DNA from: JAMZMI01 sp039944535
GTDB lineage: Bacteria > Bacteroidota > Bacteroidia > Cytophagales > Cyclobacteriaceae
Direction of reading: 5' to 3'
Assembly: GCA_039944535.1 (NCBI GenBank)
Contig: JBDUYP010000005.1
Location: 33,458 to 97,457, forward strand
DNA length: 64,000 nt
The notes under the pieces: generated by a model
Seen by the model: only the letters and a program-made list of their open reading frames with translations
Database searches by the model: none
What the model was told of the DNA's origin: nothing
Part shown: positions 34,844 to 44,077 of the stretch, in pieces
Layout of the letters: every line of letters begins with the position of its first letter
Position numbering within the stretch: position 1 is the stretch's first letter
Translations under genes and position numbers: made by a program

Positions 34844-35857
34844 TTAGGGGTTAAAATTGATTTGGACTTGTTTTTCGTTGATCGTGTATTGAAAGCCAAT
34901 GGTGTGACTAAGCACGGCCAATATATTGCTCAGATATTCGTCTTTGAATGTACCAGAGCATTTGGTTTTTTTAACTTTTCCACTCATTTGAAACTCTACG
35001 CCATACCATCTCTCCAACTCAGTAACCACTTCAGGGAAGGGCGTTTTATTAAAATTGATCACTCCATCTTTCCACTCAATAAGGTCAAGCGAAGACAATT
35101 TCCTTTTCATTAACGATTCAGAACCACCCTCCACAATCACCTGATCTAATGGATCAAGCAAAATCGATTTCTGGGACAGTTCATCGTCCACACGTACTTT
35201 ACCGCTGGCAAGTGTCACTTCCACTTTGTCAGTATTTTTAAATGAACGTATGTTGAATGATGTACCCAATGCTGTGGTAGACAACCTTCCGCTTCTTACG
35301 ACAAATGGTCTCGTCGGATCCTTGACCACCTCAAAAAATGCCTCCCCTTCAAGGAGAACCTCACGCTTGTTAGTAAAAGTGCTTTGAAATTCGATTCTGC
35401 TATCCGCATTCAAATGAACGATACTTCCATCAGGAAGCGCAAGCCTCGATTTTTGACCTGAAGGGTTCACTTTTTCGATGATGCTAGTTGCCTCCTTTGG
35501 TGTTTTTGCAGTATAAACGAAAAGCGAAAGAACCCACATGGAGGCAATAAGTAAACCTACAACAGCAGCTACCCGATACCCGTTTTTATAGGACGCTTTT
35601 GGTACTGAATGAACTGCAAGGGGAGTACCAGTAATCGAAACCTGATTTTCTTTTGATTTGGATATTTGTTGGAATAGATCATCGCCATTCCATTCATGGT
35701 CCACTTTGCTTTTAAGCTCCTGAAACCAAAGACGATCAATATCAGTAGCGAGATCCTCTTCAGACTGCTCTGAATGAAGCCATTGCAAAAAGTTACGGGC
35801 TTCCTCGGGCGATAATTCGCCGTTAAAAAATTGTTTTGCCTGAATTTGTCTATTCAT
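34844..35857 (-). CDS. FecR-family anti-sigma factor
   Basis: A 337-residue inner-membrane regulator. Residues 1-60 form the cytoplasmic sigma-binding domain (SPEEARNFLQWLHSE), one transmembrane helix lies at about 94-116, the periplasmic FecR domain spans about 135-235 (LPDGSIVHLNADSRIEF; GEAFFEVVKDPTRPFVV), and a C-terminal DUF4974/STN-like domain covers about 265-337. It holds the ECF sigma factor until SusC, loaded with substrate, contacts its periplasmic part. It lies between sigma (102-base gap) and SusC (150-base gap), the usual order of Bacteroidota trans-envelope signalling. Confidence 0.96.
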   Translation of the reverse strand: MNRQIQAKQFFNGELSPEEARNFLQWLHSEQSEEDLATDIDRLWFQELKSKVDHEWNGDDLFQQISKSKENQVSITGTPLAVHSVPKASYKNGYRVAAVVGLLIASMWVLSLFVYTAKTPKEATSIIEKVNPSGQKSRLALPDGSIVHLNADSRIEFQSTFTNKREVLLEGEAFFEVVKDPTRPFVVRSGRLSTTALGTSFNIRSFKNTDKVEVTLASGKVRVDDELSQKSILLDPLDQVIVEGGSESLMKRKLSSLDLIEWKDGVINFNKTPFPEVVTELERWYGVEFQMSGKVKKTKCSGTFKDEYLSNILAVLSHTIGFQYTINEKQVQINFNP

Positions 35858-35959
35858 ATTAGCTGCGCTCTGAAGTATATAGCCACAACTCGCACGGAAT
35901 ACTCACGTGAAAAGAAAAAATGTTAAAAAAAGATAGATTAGGAAATACTCAAATATGAA

Positions 35960-36601
35960 TTAATGAAAAATAATGCGGATAATTTCAATATTTGAAATTA
36001 TAGACAGTACTGAAACTGAGATTACTTTCATGTTTTCCAGCTTTTCTTTGAGGGACTTTGTAGCCCTGTAAATTTGATTTTCCACTGTCCGTTTGGATAA
36101 ATTTAGACTTTCAGAGATTTCATCTACTGAGTAATGTTCCACATTTTTCATCATGAAAATCTGCTTCTGCTTGACAGGAAGCTCGTCGAGAGCCTTAGAT
36201 GAAATCTCTTCGAGATTTGAAAAGATGATATAATCTTCAGTATGGTTGGTTACGATAGAATTAGTAGCAATAGCGTAAGTTTCGTAGGCCACATGATAAG
36301 CCTTCTTCCTTGTCATTTTAATAACCATAGAACGCACAATAGTGAGCAGGTAAGCGTTGAATGAAAGGGAAGAAACGAGACACTCCTTATTTCTCCAAAC
36401 CTTTAAAAAAACATCCTGAACGACCCCCTCAGCATCTTCATGTTCGAGATGCATCTTTCTGCATACATTGTAAATCTTAGCAGAAAAGAAGTCATAAAGC
36501 TCACGAAAGGACACCTCATCCCCTGCCCTCAACTTTTCTACTCGATACGAAATTTCCTTATCCTTCACTGATGTGTTTATCCGGTTTGTTGATGCGAACA
36601 C
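35960..36601 (-). CDS. ECF-type RNA polymerase sigma factor
   Basis: A 213-residue sigma-70 family protein. Region 2 (about 25-95) includes VSFRELYDFFSAKIYN and DAEGVVQDVFLKVWRN; region 4 (about 135-190) includes LDELPVKQKQIFMMKNVEHYS and ISESLNLSKRTVENQIYRATKSL. The C-terminal 20 residues are hydrophobic, as in many Bacteroidota PUL sigma factors. The start is a GTG at 36599-36601, because a stop lies upstream in frame and no ATG precedes region 2; a second GTG at codon 12 is an alternative. It is divergent from the AraC gene and probably drives the susCD promoter. Confidence 0.93.
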   Translation of the reverse strand: MFASTNRINTSVKDKEISYRVEKLRAGDEVSFRELYDFFSAKIYNVCRKMHLEHEDAEGVVQDVFLKVWRNKECLVSSLSFNAYLLTIVRSMVIKMTRKKAYHVAYETYAIATNSIVTNHTEDYIIFSNLEEISSKALDELPVKQKQIFMMKNVEHYSVDEISESLNLSKRTVENQIYRATKSLKEKLENMKVISVSVLSIISNIEIIRIIFH

Positions 36602-36667
36602 TTTTATTCAATCACCAAAATATTATTTATAAAAACAACAAGATATCAGTTTATTTCATCGGTCGAT

Positions 36668-36697
36668 TTTGTAAATTATGAAAATACTCTAGCTTTG
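36668..36697 (+). promoter_or_regulatory. Promoter of the AraC-type regulator
   Basis: TTTG at 36668-36671, an 18-base spacer and TAGCTTTG at 36690-36697 fully match the Bacteroidota consensus, about 69 bases before the ATG at 36766. It is in the divergent gap with the sigma gene. Confidence 0.65.
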
Positions 36698-36765
36698 CAA
36701 TAGTTAGATTAGAGATATTACAAAACGGTAATACTCAAAGCATTCCTATTTCAATTTTACCAAAT

Positions 36766-37716
36766 ATGCCTAAGAGATCAGAACATAAGGATACCATCAA
36801 ACCCGGCACGTCGGGCATGTGGTGGCATGACAAGAATCGTGGGCCGATTGAAAACCTGTCATTCATCAAACAATTTGGGCACATGAAATTTACCCGGATT
36901 AATCTGGATGATAACATGAAGCCCCATCTCAACGACGGGATCGAGATTCACTACATCGAAAGTGGAAAATATGACTGGGTCATAGAAGATGAAACGGTAG
37001 AGTTATATCCTGATAATCTTTCCATTACTGCACCATGGCACCTCAATGGTAGCCCTTCCGGTAAGATGGATCTGGGGGAGATAAACTGGCTGGTATTGAA
37101 GCCTGAATATTTCAGCGAAAGCGAAGACCTGAATCTGGGAAAATGGACAAAACTCCCTAAGAACTTTCAGAAAAACCTTGGAGAAATGATCGCAGAAAAA
37201 GGTGTGATTATCCGAAATGCAAGGAATTTTAAACGGTATTTTCAGGATTTGAAAAATGAGCTAAAAAATCAGGAGGACGGCTATGAGATGATGGTGGTTA
37301 ACATCATCGAAAATATGCTGATTGCACTGAACAGACATCTGGAAGACCGAAAACAGCAAATACAGGAAGAGGATAGCTTCATACATACTTTGATCGAGCA
37401 CATATCTACTGACCTAACCAAAAAATGGATTGTGGAAGATTTGGCTCAGCATTTTGGTATGGGCAAAACCAAATTCACAGATGAAGTAAGAAGACTCACT
37501 GGGTACCCTCCAAATAGCTTTTTGATCAACCTCAAGTTGAAGAAAGCGAAGAATCTGCTAGTCAATCACCCAAATGACAGCTTATCGCAAATAGCCTATA
37601 CATGTGGGTTTTCATCGTTGCAGCATTTTACCTCATCCTTCTCTCAACGAACTGGTATTACTCCGGCCATTTTCCGAAAGCAACACCTAGCAGAAATGGA
37701 ACTTACTGCTAGTTAA
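36766..37716 (+). CDS. AraC-family transcriptional regulator
   Basis: A 316-residue cytoplasmic regulator. The N-terminal 190 residues form a cupin-like sensor (HYIESGKYDWVIEDETVELYP, with ITAPWHLNGSP). The C-terminal part (about 205-310) is the double helix-turn-helix domain: VEDLAQHFGMGKTKFTDEVRRLTG, KKAKNLLVNHPNDSLSQIAYTCGF and LQHFTSSFSQRTGITPAIFRK. It probably senses a monosaccharide such as rhamnose, galacturonate or arabinose and activates one or both enzyme clusters. It stands alone on the plus strand between PUL A and PUL B, and its stop overlaps that of the convergent FG-GAP gene. Confidence 0.94.
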   Translation: MPKRSEHKDTIKPGTSGMWWHDKNRGPIENLSFIKQFGHMKFTRINLDDNMKPHLNDGIEIHYIESGKYDWVIEDETVELYPDNLSITAPWHLNGSPSGKMDLGEINWLVLKPEYFSESEDLNLGKWTKLPKNFQKNLGEMIAEKGVIIRNARNFKRYFQDLKNELKNQEDGYEMMVVNIIENMLIALNRHLEDRKQQIQEEDSFIHTLIEHISTDLTKKWIVEDLAQHFGMGKTKFTDEVRRLTGYPPNSFLINLKLKKAKNLLVNHPNDSLSQIAYTCGFSSLQHFTSSFSQRTGITPAIFRKQHLAEMELTAS

Positions 37717-40700
37717 TTTAATTCAAAAGTGAGTACTGAATCATCATTGCGAGCTACTAGAATCATGTCTTTTACCCCGACCCGGATCTTGCAAAAGTCC
37801 CGTATTTCGCCTGATAGGTAGATACCTGATGTATGAAAAGAAGTTTCTTGAAACTCACCCATTGCATCACCGATAAGCACAGAACCATAGCTGGCATCAT
37901 ATCGTCCTGCTTCGGGTTTTACACCGAAAAGGTTTCCGCCCAAAATCAAATCCACAGCGCCATCTTTATTTACATCTTCAGGCAAAATGGCATAAATGGG
38001 TGATGCCTGTGCCGAACCACCTAATGGCTTGAAATCAAATCCCCCAACTCCATCACTCATCAAAATACCACTCGCCAAGGTTTGGGCCTCAAGATGATGA
38101 GCTTCCGCCAACTGATCAGCTCCAAACACTTCCTCTATGCTCTTGCCCTGATAGTCCTCGTACTTGAAAAACTTCTTTTTTGTGCCCGGCATTTGTTTCC
38201 ACAAATCGTGCAACAAAGGGACTGGATAAGACTTATCACCACGGTACTGTGTCATGATTTGCTCTACATCTCCATTATCATCAAAATCTAAAACATAACA
38301 CTCTAAAGGTTTATCTGCAGAGCACTTAAACCTGCTATTGAGCCCATGATTGCCTACAACAAAATCAGGAAATCCATCTCCGTTAAAATCTTCTGAGGCG
38401 ATGGCATTCCACCAGCCACTTAAATTGACCAGCCCCAAATTTTGAGACTGATTGGTGAATTTTCCATTTGTGTTTTGAAAGAAAGTAGGACACATCCACT
38501 CTCCTATCACAACCAAATCATCATCTCCGTCAAGATCATAATCCGACCAAACAGCATCAGTTACCATTCCTATGTTTTTCAACCCTGGAGCAACCAACTC
38601 ACCAGCCACTTCAAAAATTCCAGCTCCGTCATTGATCAAAATATAACTACTGGATGAGAGGCCATAATGGCCTGAAAGCATACGAGACCCCACAAACAAA
38701 TCGATATCGCCATCTTGATCAAAATCAGCAGCTTTCGCTGTGGATGTATTGAAAGAAAGACTTTCAGGAATCGCCTTTTTCGCCCGATTGAAGTTTCCCT
38801 TTCCGTCGTTTAGATATAACCTATCAGGCAGATATCGTTGTGAATTATCATCATTGCCCTGACTGGACACGTAAAGGTCAGAATCTCCATCTCCATCCAC
38901 ATCAAAAAACAATGACTCTCCGTCTTCAGAAAATCGATCTTCAAGGAAGAGGGTGGTATTTGTGGATATAAATCCATTGCCCTTTTGGATTAACAAAGTG
39001 CCTGCTTGTCGTCTAGCTCCACCGATATACAAGTCGTCTAACCCATCGCCATTCACATCACCTCTGGCGATATATGGCCCTTCCGTAGAATTCATATGAT
39101 ACCGCATTGACTCAGCATCAAAATCAACATATTGGTTCTCCCTATGTTCAAAATCAATAACACCTTCAACCAATTTCAATATGGTTTGAGGTTTGCTCAA
39201 AGAAGCTTCTTTTTTATTTTGCCCATCAGACTCTGATAACGAAATCGTCCGATTGGAACTTACATTGGTCAGGGTTTTATAAGATCCACCAGGCCATCTC
39301 ACGATCAAAGAATCTATGATCTCAATATCACCCAAACCAAAGTTGAGCCTAGGGTCTATGGAGGACTGGAAACCTCGTGTAACGGACTGCTCCAAATAGA
39401 AGGTCTTATCTCCCGCCTTGAGCGTCACGCTCGCGCCAATTGCGCTTTTGTTTTTATCATCCCCCGTCAAAACCACTTTCAAATAATTAGCTAAAGTATC
39501 TGTATTGTTCTGATAAATAAAGATTGGTGCATTCACATTGCTGACCACCAAATCAAGATCACCGTCATTGTCAAAATCACCATAGCCAGACCCGTTCGAA
39601 TGACTTGGCTGAGCTAAACCCCAATCTTCTGATTTATTTTCAAATATCAGGTCATTGGCTCCCGCAAAAGCATAGTTGGGAATGGCTGTGGATGGGATAA
39701 TATCAATGAGTTGGTTATAATCCACCGTCCCATCTTTCACTACCATTTTCATAAACTTTTCATTGGATATATAGCGCAGATAGTCCTGATTGATAATATC
39801 CTGATAAATACCATTCGAGACGAAAATATCCTTGAATCCATCATTATTCAGATCGAAGATCAGCGCTCCCCAGCTCCAGTCTGTTGCCTCCACATTTGCC
39901 ATGCGCCCAACCTCTTTGAAAGACGGGTCAAAACCTTCCGAAACTCCATTATGCACATGAAGCATATTGCGCATGAACTGGTGGTGATAATCATTCTGAA
40001 TGTTGTATTGATACTTATCCCATGTCTCGAAGTGAACCATAGTTTTCAGTCTTTTTTCACTCTCTGGGAGCATTTCTGTCACGAAAATATCCGGGTAAGC
40101 GTCACCATTAAGATCGGCAGCATCAGAGCCCATAGAAGCAATACTGATAGATCGCATTTGATTCTCAAGATCTTCCCTAAAAGTACCATCGCCATTGTTC
40201 ATATAGATATAATCTCTTTCGAAAAAATCATTGGAAATGTAAAGATCCATCCATCCGTCTTTGTCCAGATCCGTAACAGAAACACCAAGTCCAAAACCTA
40301 TATAACTTCCGTAGATTCCAGCCTGCGCACTCACATCGGCGAATACACCTCCATCATTTCGGTATAGTTTATCTCCTCCGTCATCATCGCGAATAGGCCG
40401 TTGATTTTTCATCAGGTTGGCGCTACCTATGGCTGTGAAACTGTTGTTAAGAAGATAGATATCCAGATCACCATCGTTATCATAATCAAAGAATGCAGCA
40501 TGAGTGGAAAACCCTTTGTCCGCAAGACCCATCTCTTTTGCCCGATCGGTAAAAGTTCCGTCACCATTATTGATGAAAAACTCATTCTCCTTGTTGCCCC
40601 CCTTCACATCACCACTATTGCAAACATAAATATCCGCCCAGCCATCTGCGTTTATATCTACGATGGACACCCCAGTAGACCATGACCTAGTGCCACCAAC

Positions 40701-41018
40701 ACCTGCTTCCTCCGTGATATCTTGAAACTTAAAATTACCCTTGTTGATGTACAGCCTGTTAGATTCCATGTTGGCAGTGAGATACAAATCCAGTAGTCCA
40801 TCATTGTTTACATCGGCTATTCCTACTCCTCCTCCGTTGTAAAAGTTGCGATAGGTGTAGATGTTAAACTCGTCGGTTGAAGTAAGCTGATTCGTGAAGT
40901 TGACGCCTGTCATTGTCGAGTCTAACAGGGTGAAAAGCTTGGGTTCAGCCTGTTTCTCCTTCTGCTGACAAGACAATAGCAACATCATTGAGATAATAAG
41001 GAAGGGTGAAAGTTTCAT
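37713..41018 (-). CDS. Large FG-GAP/VCBS repeat lipoprotein with ASPIC/UnbV domain
   Basis: A 1101-residue lipoprotein (signal ending LLLSC, C17). At least twelve FG-GAP-type calcium loops are visible, for example DYDNDGDLDIYLLN, DLDKDGWMDLYISN, DFDNDGDLDLVVSN, DVDGDGDSDLYVSS and DFNGDGFPDFVVGN. They build two beta-propellers separated by an ASPIC/UnbV domain near residues 510-600 (IGASVTLKAGD ... SIDPRLNFGLGD). This CRTAC1-like architecture is common in Bacteroidota polysaccharide loci, but the role is not established; surface glycan binding or adhesion is plausible. It is transcribed separately from the enzymes, with 301 bases upstream. Confidence 0.9.
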   Translation of the reverse strand: MKLSPFLIISMMLLLSCQQKEKQAEPKLFTLLDSTMTGVNFTNQLTSTDEFNIYTYRNFYNGGGVGIADVNNDGLLDLYLTANMESNRLYINKGNFKFQDITEEAGVGGTRSWSTGVSIVDINADGWADIYVCNSGDVKGGNKENEFFINNGDGTFTDRAKEMGLADKGFSTHAAFFDYDNDGDLDIYLLNNSFTAIGSANLMKNQRPIRDDDGGDKLYRNDGGVFADVSAQAGIYGSYIGFGLGVSVTDLDKDGWMDLYISNDFFERDYIYMNNGDGTFREDLENQMRSISIASMGSDAADLNGDAYPDIFVTEMLPESEKRLKTMVHFETWDKYQYNIQNDYHHQFMRNMLHVHNGVSEGFDPSFKEVGRMANVEATDWSWGALIFDLNNDGFKDIFVSNGIYQDIINQDYLRYISNEKFMKMVVKDGTVDYNQLIDIIPSTAIPNYAFAGANDLIFENKSEDWGLAQPSHSNGSGYGDFDNDGDLDLVVSNVNAPIFIYQNNTDTLANYLKVVLTGDDKNKSAIGASVTLKAGDKTFYLEQSVTRGFQSSIDPRLNFGLGDIEIIDSLIVRWPGGSYKTLTNVSSNRTISLSESDGQNKKEASLSKPQTILKLVEGVIDFEHRENQYVDFDAESMRYHMNSTEGPYIARGDVNGDGLDDLYIGGARRQAGTLLIQKGNGFISTNTTLFLEDRFSEDGESLFFDVDGDGDSDLYVSSQGNDDNSQRYLPDRLYLNDGKGNFNRAKKAIPESLSFNTSTAKAADFDQDGDIDLFVGSRMLSGHYGLSSSSYILINDGAGIFEVAGELVAPGLKNIGMVTDAVWSDYDLDGDDDLVVIGEWMCPTFFQNTNGKFTNQSQNLGLVNLSGWWNAIASEDFNGDGFPDFVVGNHGLNSRFKCSADKPLECYVLDFDDNGDVEQIMTQYRGDKSYPVPLLHDLWKQMPGTKKKFFKYEDYQGKSIEEVFGADQLAEAHHLEAQTLASGILMSDGVGGFDFKPLGGSAQASPIYAILPEDVNKDGAVDLILGGNLFGVKPEAGRYDASYGSVLIGDAMGEFQETSFHTSGIYLSGEIRDFCKIRVGVKDMILVARNDDSVLTFELN

Positions 41019-41319
41019 CTGATTCGTTTTGGGTAAACCTACGGAAACTCCGATTTAGGCTCTTTAAAGAAACGAAACAGTCCTCGCCAATGAGAAAAAT
41101 ATTCAACTATGGTGTTTTTTGTAAAACGTAAAAGGAGAGCGGAGTTAAGCCGCGTAGAATGTCGCAGATTCGAGTTGTTCTTTTTAAAAAACAAGATTCT
41201 CCCAGCGAAACTCTCTAAGGCGAAATCATTTATATTTTCAGAAACCCGGTCTTAAAGAGCATGAAAATGCCTGCCCCACGTATTATGCGTGTAGCTGGAT
41301 TACGATCTGAATTTGAAAG
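41019..41319. other. Non-coding gap of 301 bases between FG-GAP and GH78 genes
   Basis: No convincing gene is present. It holds an A/T palindrome, TTGTTCTTTT opposite an A-rich arm at about 41176-41195, and a CACGTA...TGCGTG palindrome at 41277-41291, 1 kb away from any regulator. Either could end the PUL B transcript or bind a regulator; no full TAnnTTTG was found for the FG-GAP gene. Confidence 0.4.
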
Positions 41320-44076
41320 CTATGGCTCACTGATGGTAAATTCATATTCACCTGAACCAACCTCAAAAACCAACTGCTCACCATCAGCATGTATTAACTT
41401 AAAATCTCCGTCACTCTTTTCTATAATGTGAGATTCGTCATCCGTAGGAAAATAAACCATGGCTTTGGTGTTTGCCGGAATAGTGATTTCCCAACTAATA
41501 CTATCATCCGTTTTTGTCCAGCTACTCTGAATTAACCCACGAACAGATTCATAACTAGCATTTACATAATCAAGATCCACATCAAACTCCGGCTTCATCT
41601 CAATTACTTCAAATCCTGGTTTTGCGGCCTTAATTCCTGCCAGATTTTCGTAATACCAAATAATCAAATCACCAAGAAGCATCACGTGGTTCTGAGAGTT
41701 CATCTTAGGATTGGCGACATTGCCATGCCAGAGTTCCCAGATGGTAGTGGCCCCATTTTCGATCATATATCCCCAGCTGGGGTAGGTCGTGTTGCTTGCC
41801 AGCTGATAAGCTAAATCGCCTCTGCCATTTTCAGTCAGTGTACGCATGAGCCACTGCGTACCGATGAGCCCAGTGCTTAAGTGTCCACTATTATCCTTCT
41901 CAATGGTATTCACGAGACTGTTGAATACTTTCTCTTTGTTCTCATCAAGCGCAATACCAAAGTATAACGGAAGGATATTATCCGTCATTTTATTGTCACC
42001 ATAGTAGCCTTCATCGTTGTAAAACTCGCTTTGAAAAGCGTTTCTTATTTCGGATTTAAGAATTTGAAATTCTGCTATATCTTCCTCTCTATCGATTACC
42101 TGTGCAAAGTCAGACATGACCTGCATAAAGTAGAAATAATAGGCGGTAGCAATTAGCTTGCTCGGTCGCTTGACATCAGCATTCTTTCCCGTAGCTTCCT
42201 CGATGGTTGGAGGTGGTACGCACCAGTCACCGTAACTATCTTTTGTTAGGATGTAATCATCGGTCATGTAGCGAGTCTTCATGTACGCCAGCCATCGTTT
42301 CATTGCATCATAGTTTTCCGAGATAACTTCGACATCCCCGGTCTGCAAATAGAGCATCTTTGCGATGACCAAATATGTTCCCGGCCAGGTCATGTTGTCG
42401 CTGTAGTAATTCCAAAAAGGTGGAGCCACATCTGAGATACTTCCATCAGCCTTCTGAGCCAGCCTGATATCGTCGAGCCATTTTTTGTATAACGGAGCAT
42501 TGGCAAACATGAAGTTCTCACCTTGAGCACCTGCTGCATGATCCGCCAACCATGGCTGCCTTTCATTTCGCTGAGGACAATCGACGGGCATGCCCTTATA
42601 GTTACTAACCGTACTCCACCATGTATTTTGATAAATCTGATTCAAGGTAGCATTTGAAGACTCGAAACTACCTACGGTCTCCAAATCATCATAAACCATT
42701 TTCCCGACAAAATCTTCTAATGTCGGCACTCCCGGATACCCGCTGATCTCCACGTACCTGAAGCCATGATAAGTGAAACTTGGCTCCCATACTTCTTCAC
42801 CTTCCCCACTTAGAATATAAGTGTCCGTCGCTTTAGCATCTCGCAGGTTGGTCACAAAAAGGCTTCCGTCTTCTTCTAAAGATTCAGCAAATCGCAACTC
42901 TACCTTTTGTCCCTTCTTGCCTTTTAAAGACATCTGAACCCAACCAGAAAAATTTTGCCCCATATCCATGATGTAAGTCCCCGTCCCACTTCTTGTAATA
43001 GACGCAGGCTCAACCTCCTTCATCACTTTCATATTTGGATTCATCTGTGCCCGATAATCGCCACCAGGCTCTTTTACATACTCAGCACCAAGCCAATTGC
43101 TGTCATCAAATCCAGCCTCAGTCCAGCCTGTAAATTCTTTACGAGCATCATAGTACTCTCCATCATACTCGTTGTTGTTTCTGATCGGTCCATCTGCAGT
43201 CCCTTTCCATTTATTGCTAGAGCGAACAACTTCTCTTGATCCATCTTCATAGTTGATTTCCAAATGAAAAATCAACTTCGGGAAACCATAGTGACGAATT
43301 TTGTATGGTTTATAAATCGGTCGCATCGGAAAATACCGGCCATTACCGAGCATGACCCCCACAGCATTTGCACCTTCCTCCTTCAGATATTCGGTAACAT
43401 CGTAAGTATTGAATTTTACAGTTTTGATATAATCGGTAGGTGCTGGAGAAAGCACGTCATCGCTCACCTTCTGACCATTCAGATACATTTCATAAAGCCC
43501 CAAGCCTGAAATGTAAGCTGTGGCAGATTTGATGTCTTTTTTTGTATCAAAATCCGTTCTAAGATAGCGCGCCCCAAGCGTAGGAAACTTCTCTACGCTC
43601 TCCCAGGGAAATGCACGATCAAAACCAATCCAACGTCCCCACCAATCTTTGAAATAAAGCAATGAAATACTGAAATACCCGGATTCACTCCACTGAGCGA
43701 CTCCTTTATTGGTCCAAACCTTGACCTTCCAGTAGCACTTATCCTTACTCTGAAGTTGCTCTCCTGAATAAGGAACGTGCAACATTTGATTGGTTTCAAT
43801 TATGCCAGAGTTCCAAAGGTCCGCAGAATCCGCAGTGAGTTTTAGCGGAGATGAAGCAACGAGTATTTGATAGGCAGTCTGGGTAACATTTCTTTCTTCC
43901 GACGAAATATTCCAGCTAAATTTTGGTGTTGCGGTATCAATGCCTTCTGGGTTTGAAAGAGATTCTGTTTTGAGGTTGGTGACGGATATATCTGGATTGA
44001 GTTCCTCTAACCTTGTAGGTTCGGAGCACGAAATCAGCGTAACAAAAAGCACTCCATACAATGCACTAAATCTCAT
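41320..44076 (-). CDS. GH78 alpha-L-rhamnosidase, lipoprotein
   Basis: A 918-residue enzyme with a lipobox at C17 (VTLISC). The order is Ig-like N-terminal domain (30-140), Bac_rhamnosid_N carbohydrate-binding domain (170-330), a further sandwich, the (alpha/alpha)6 catalytic barrel (about 470-800) and a C-terminal sandwich. The catalytic-region motif VDCPQRNERQPWLAD (498-512) is the classic GH78 form, slightly different from the DCPHREKLGW of the other GH78 in this window, so the two probably cleave different rhamnosides. It is the last gene of PUL B and begins one base after the stop of the MGH1-like gene. Confidence 0.93.
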   Translation of the reverse strand: MRFSALYGVLFVTLISCSEPTRLEELNPDISVTNLKTESLSNPEGIDTATPKFSWNISSEERNVTQTAYQILVASSPLKLTADSADLWNSGIIETNQMLHVPYSGEQLQSKDKCYWKVKVWTNKGVAQWSESGYFSISLLYFKDWWGRWIGFDRAFPWESVEKFPTLGARYLRTDFDTKKDIKSATAYISGLGLYEMYLNGQKVSDDVLSPAPTDYIKTVKFNTYDVTEYLKEEGANAVGVMLGNGRYFPMRPIYKPYKIRHYGFPKLIFHLEINYEDGSREVVRSSNKWKGTADGPIRNNNEYDGEYYDARKEFTGWTEAGFDDSNWLGAEYVKEPGGDYRAQMNPNMKVMKEVEPASITRSGTGTYIMDMGQNFSGWVQMSLKGKKGQKVELRFAESLEEDGSLFVTNLRDAKATDTYILSGEGEEVWEPSFTYHGFRYVEISGYPGVPTLEDFVGKMVYDDLETVGSFESSNATLNQIYQNTWWSTVSNYKGMPVDCPQRNERQPWLADHAAGAQGENFMFANAPLYKKWLDDIRLAQKADGSISDVAPPFWNYYSDNMTWPGTYLVIAKMLYLQTGDVEVISENYDAMKRWLAYMKTRYMTDDYILTKDSYGDWCVPPPTIEEATGKNADVKRPSKLIATAYYFYFMQVMSDFAQVIDREEDIAEFQILKSEIRNAFQSEFYNDEGYYGDNKMTDNILPLYFGIALDENKEKVFNSLVNTIEKDNSGHLSTGLIGTQWLMRTLTENGRGDLAYQLASNTTYPSWGYMIENGATTIWELWHGNVANPKMNSQNHVMLLGDLIIWYYENLAGIKAAKPGFEVIEMKPEFDVDLDYVNASYESVRGLIQSSWTKTDDSISWEITIPANTKAMVYFPTDDESHIIEKSDGDFKLIHADGEQLVFEVGSGEYEFTISEP

Positions 44077-44077
44077 A

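Noticed and set aside
39711..40367. Plus-strand open frame of 218 codons
   Set aside because: It is antisense to the FG-GAP gene, and its Ile/His-rich sequence mirrors the repeated calcium loops on the other strand.
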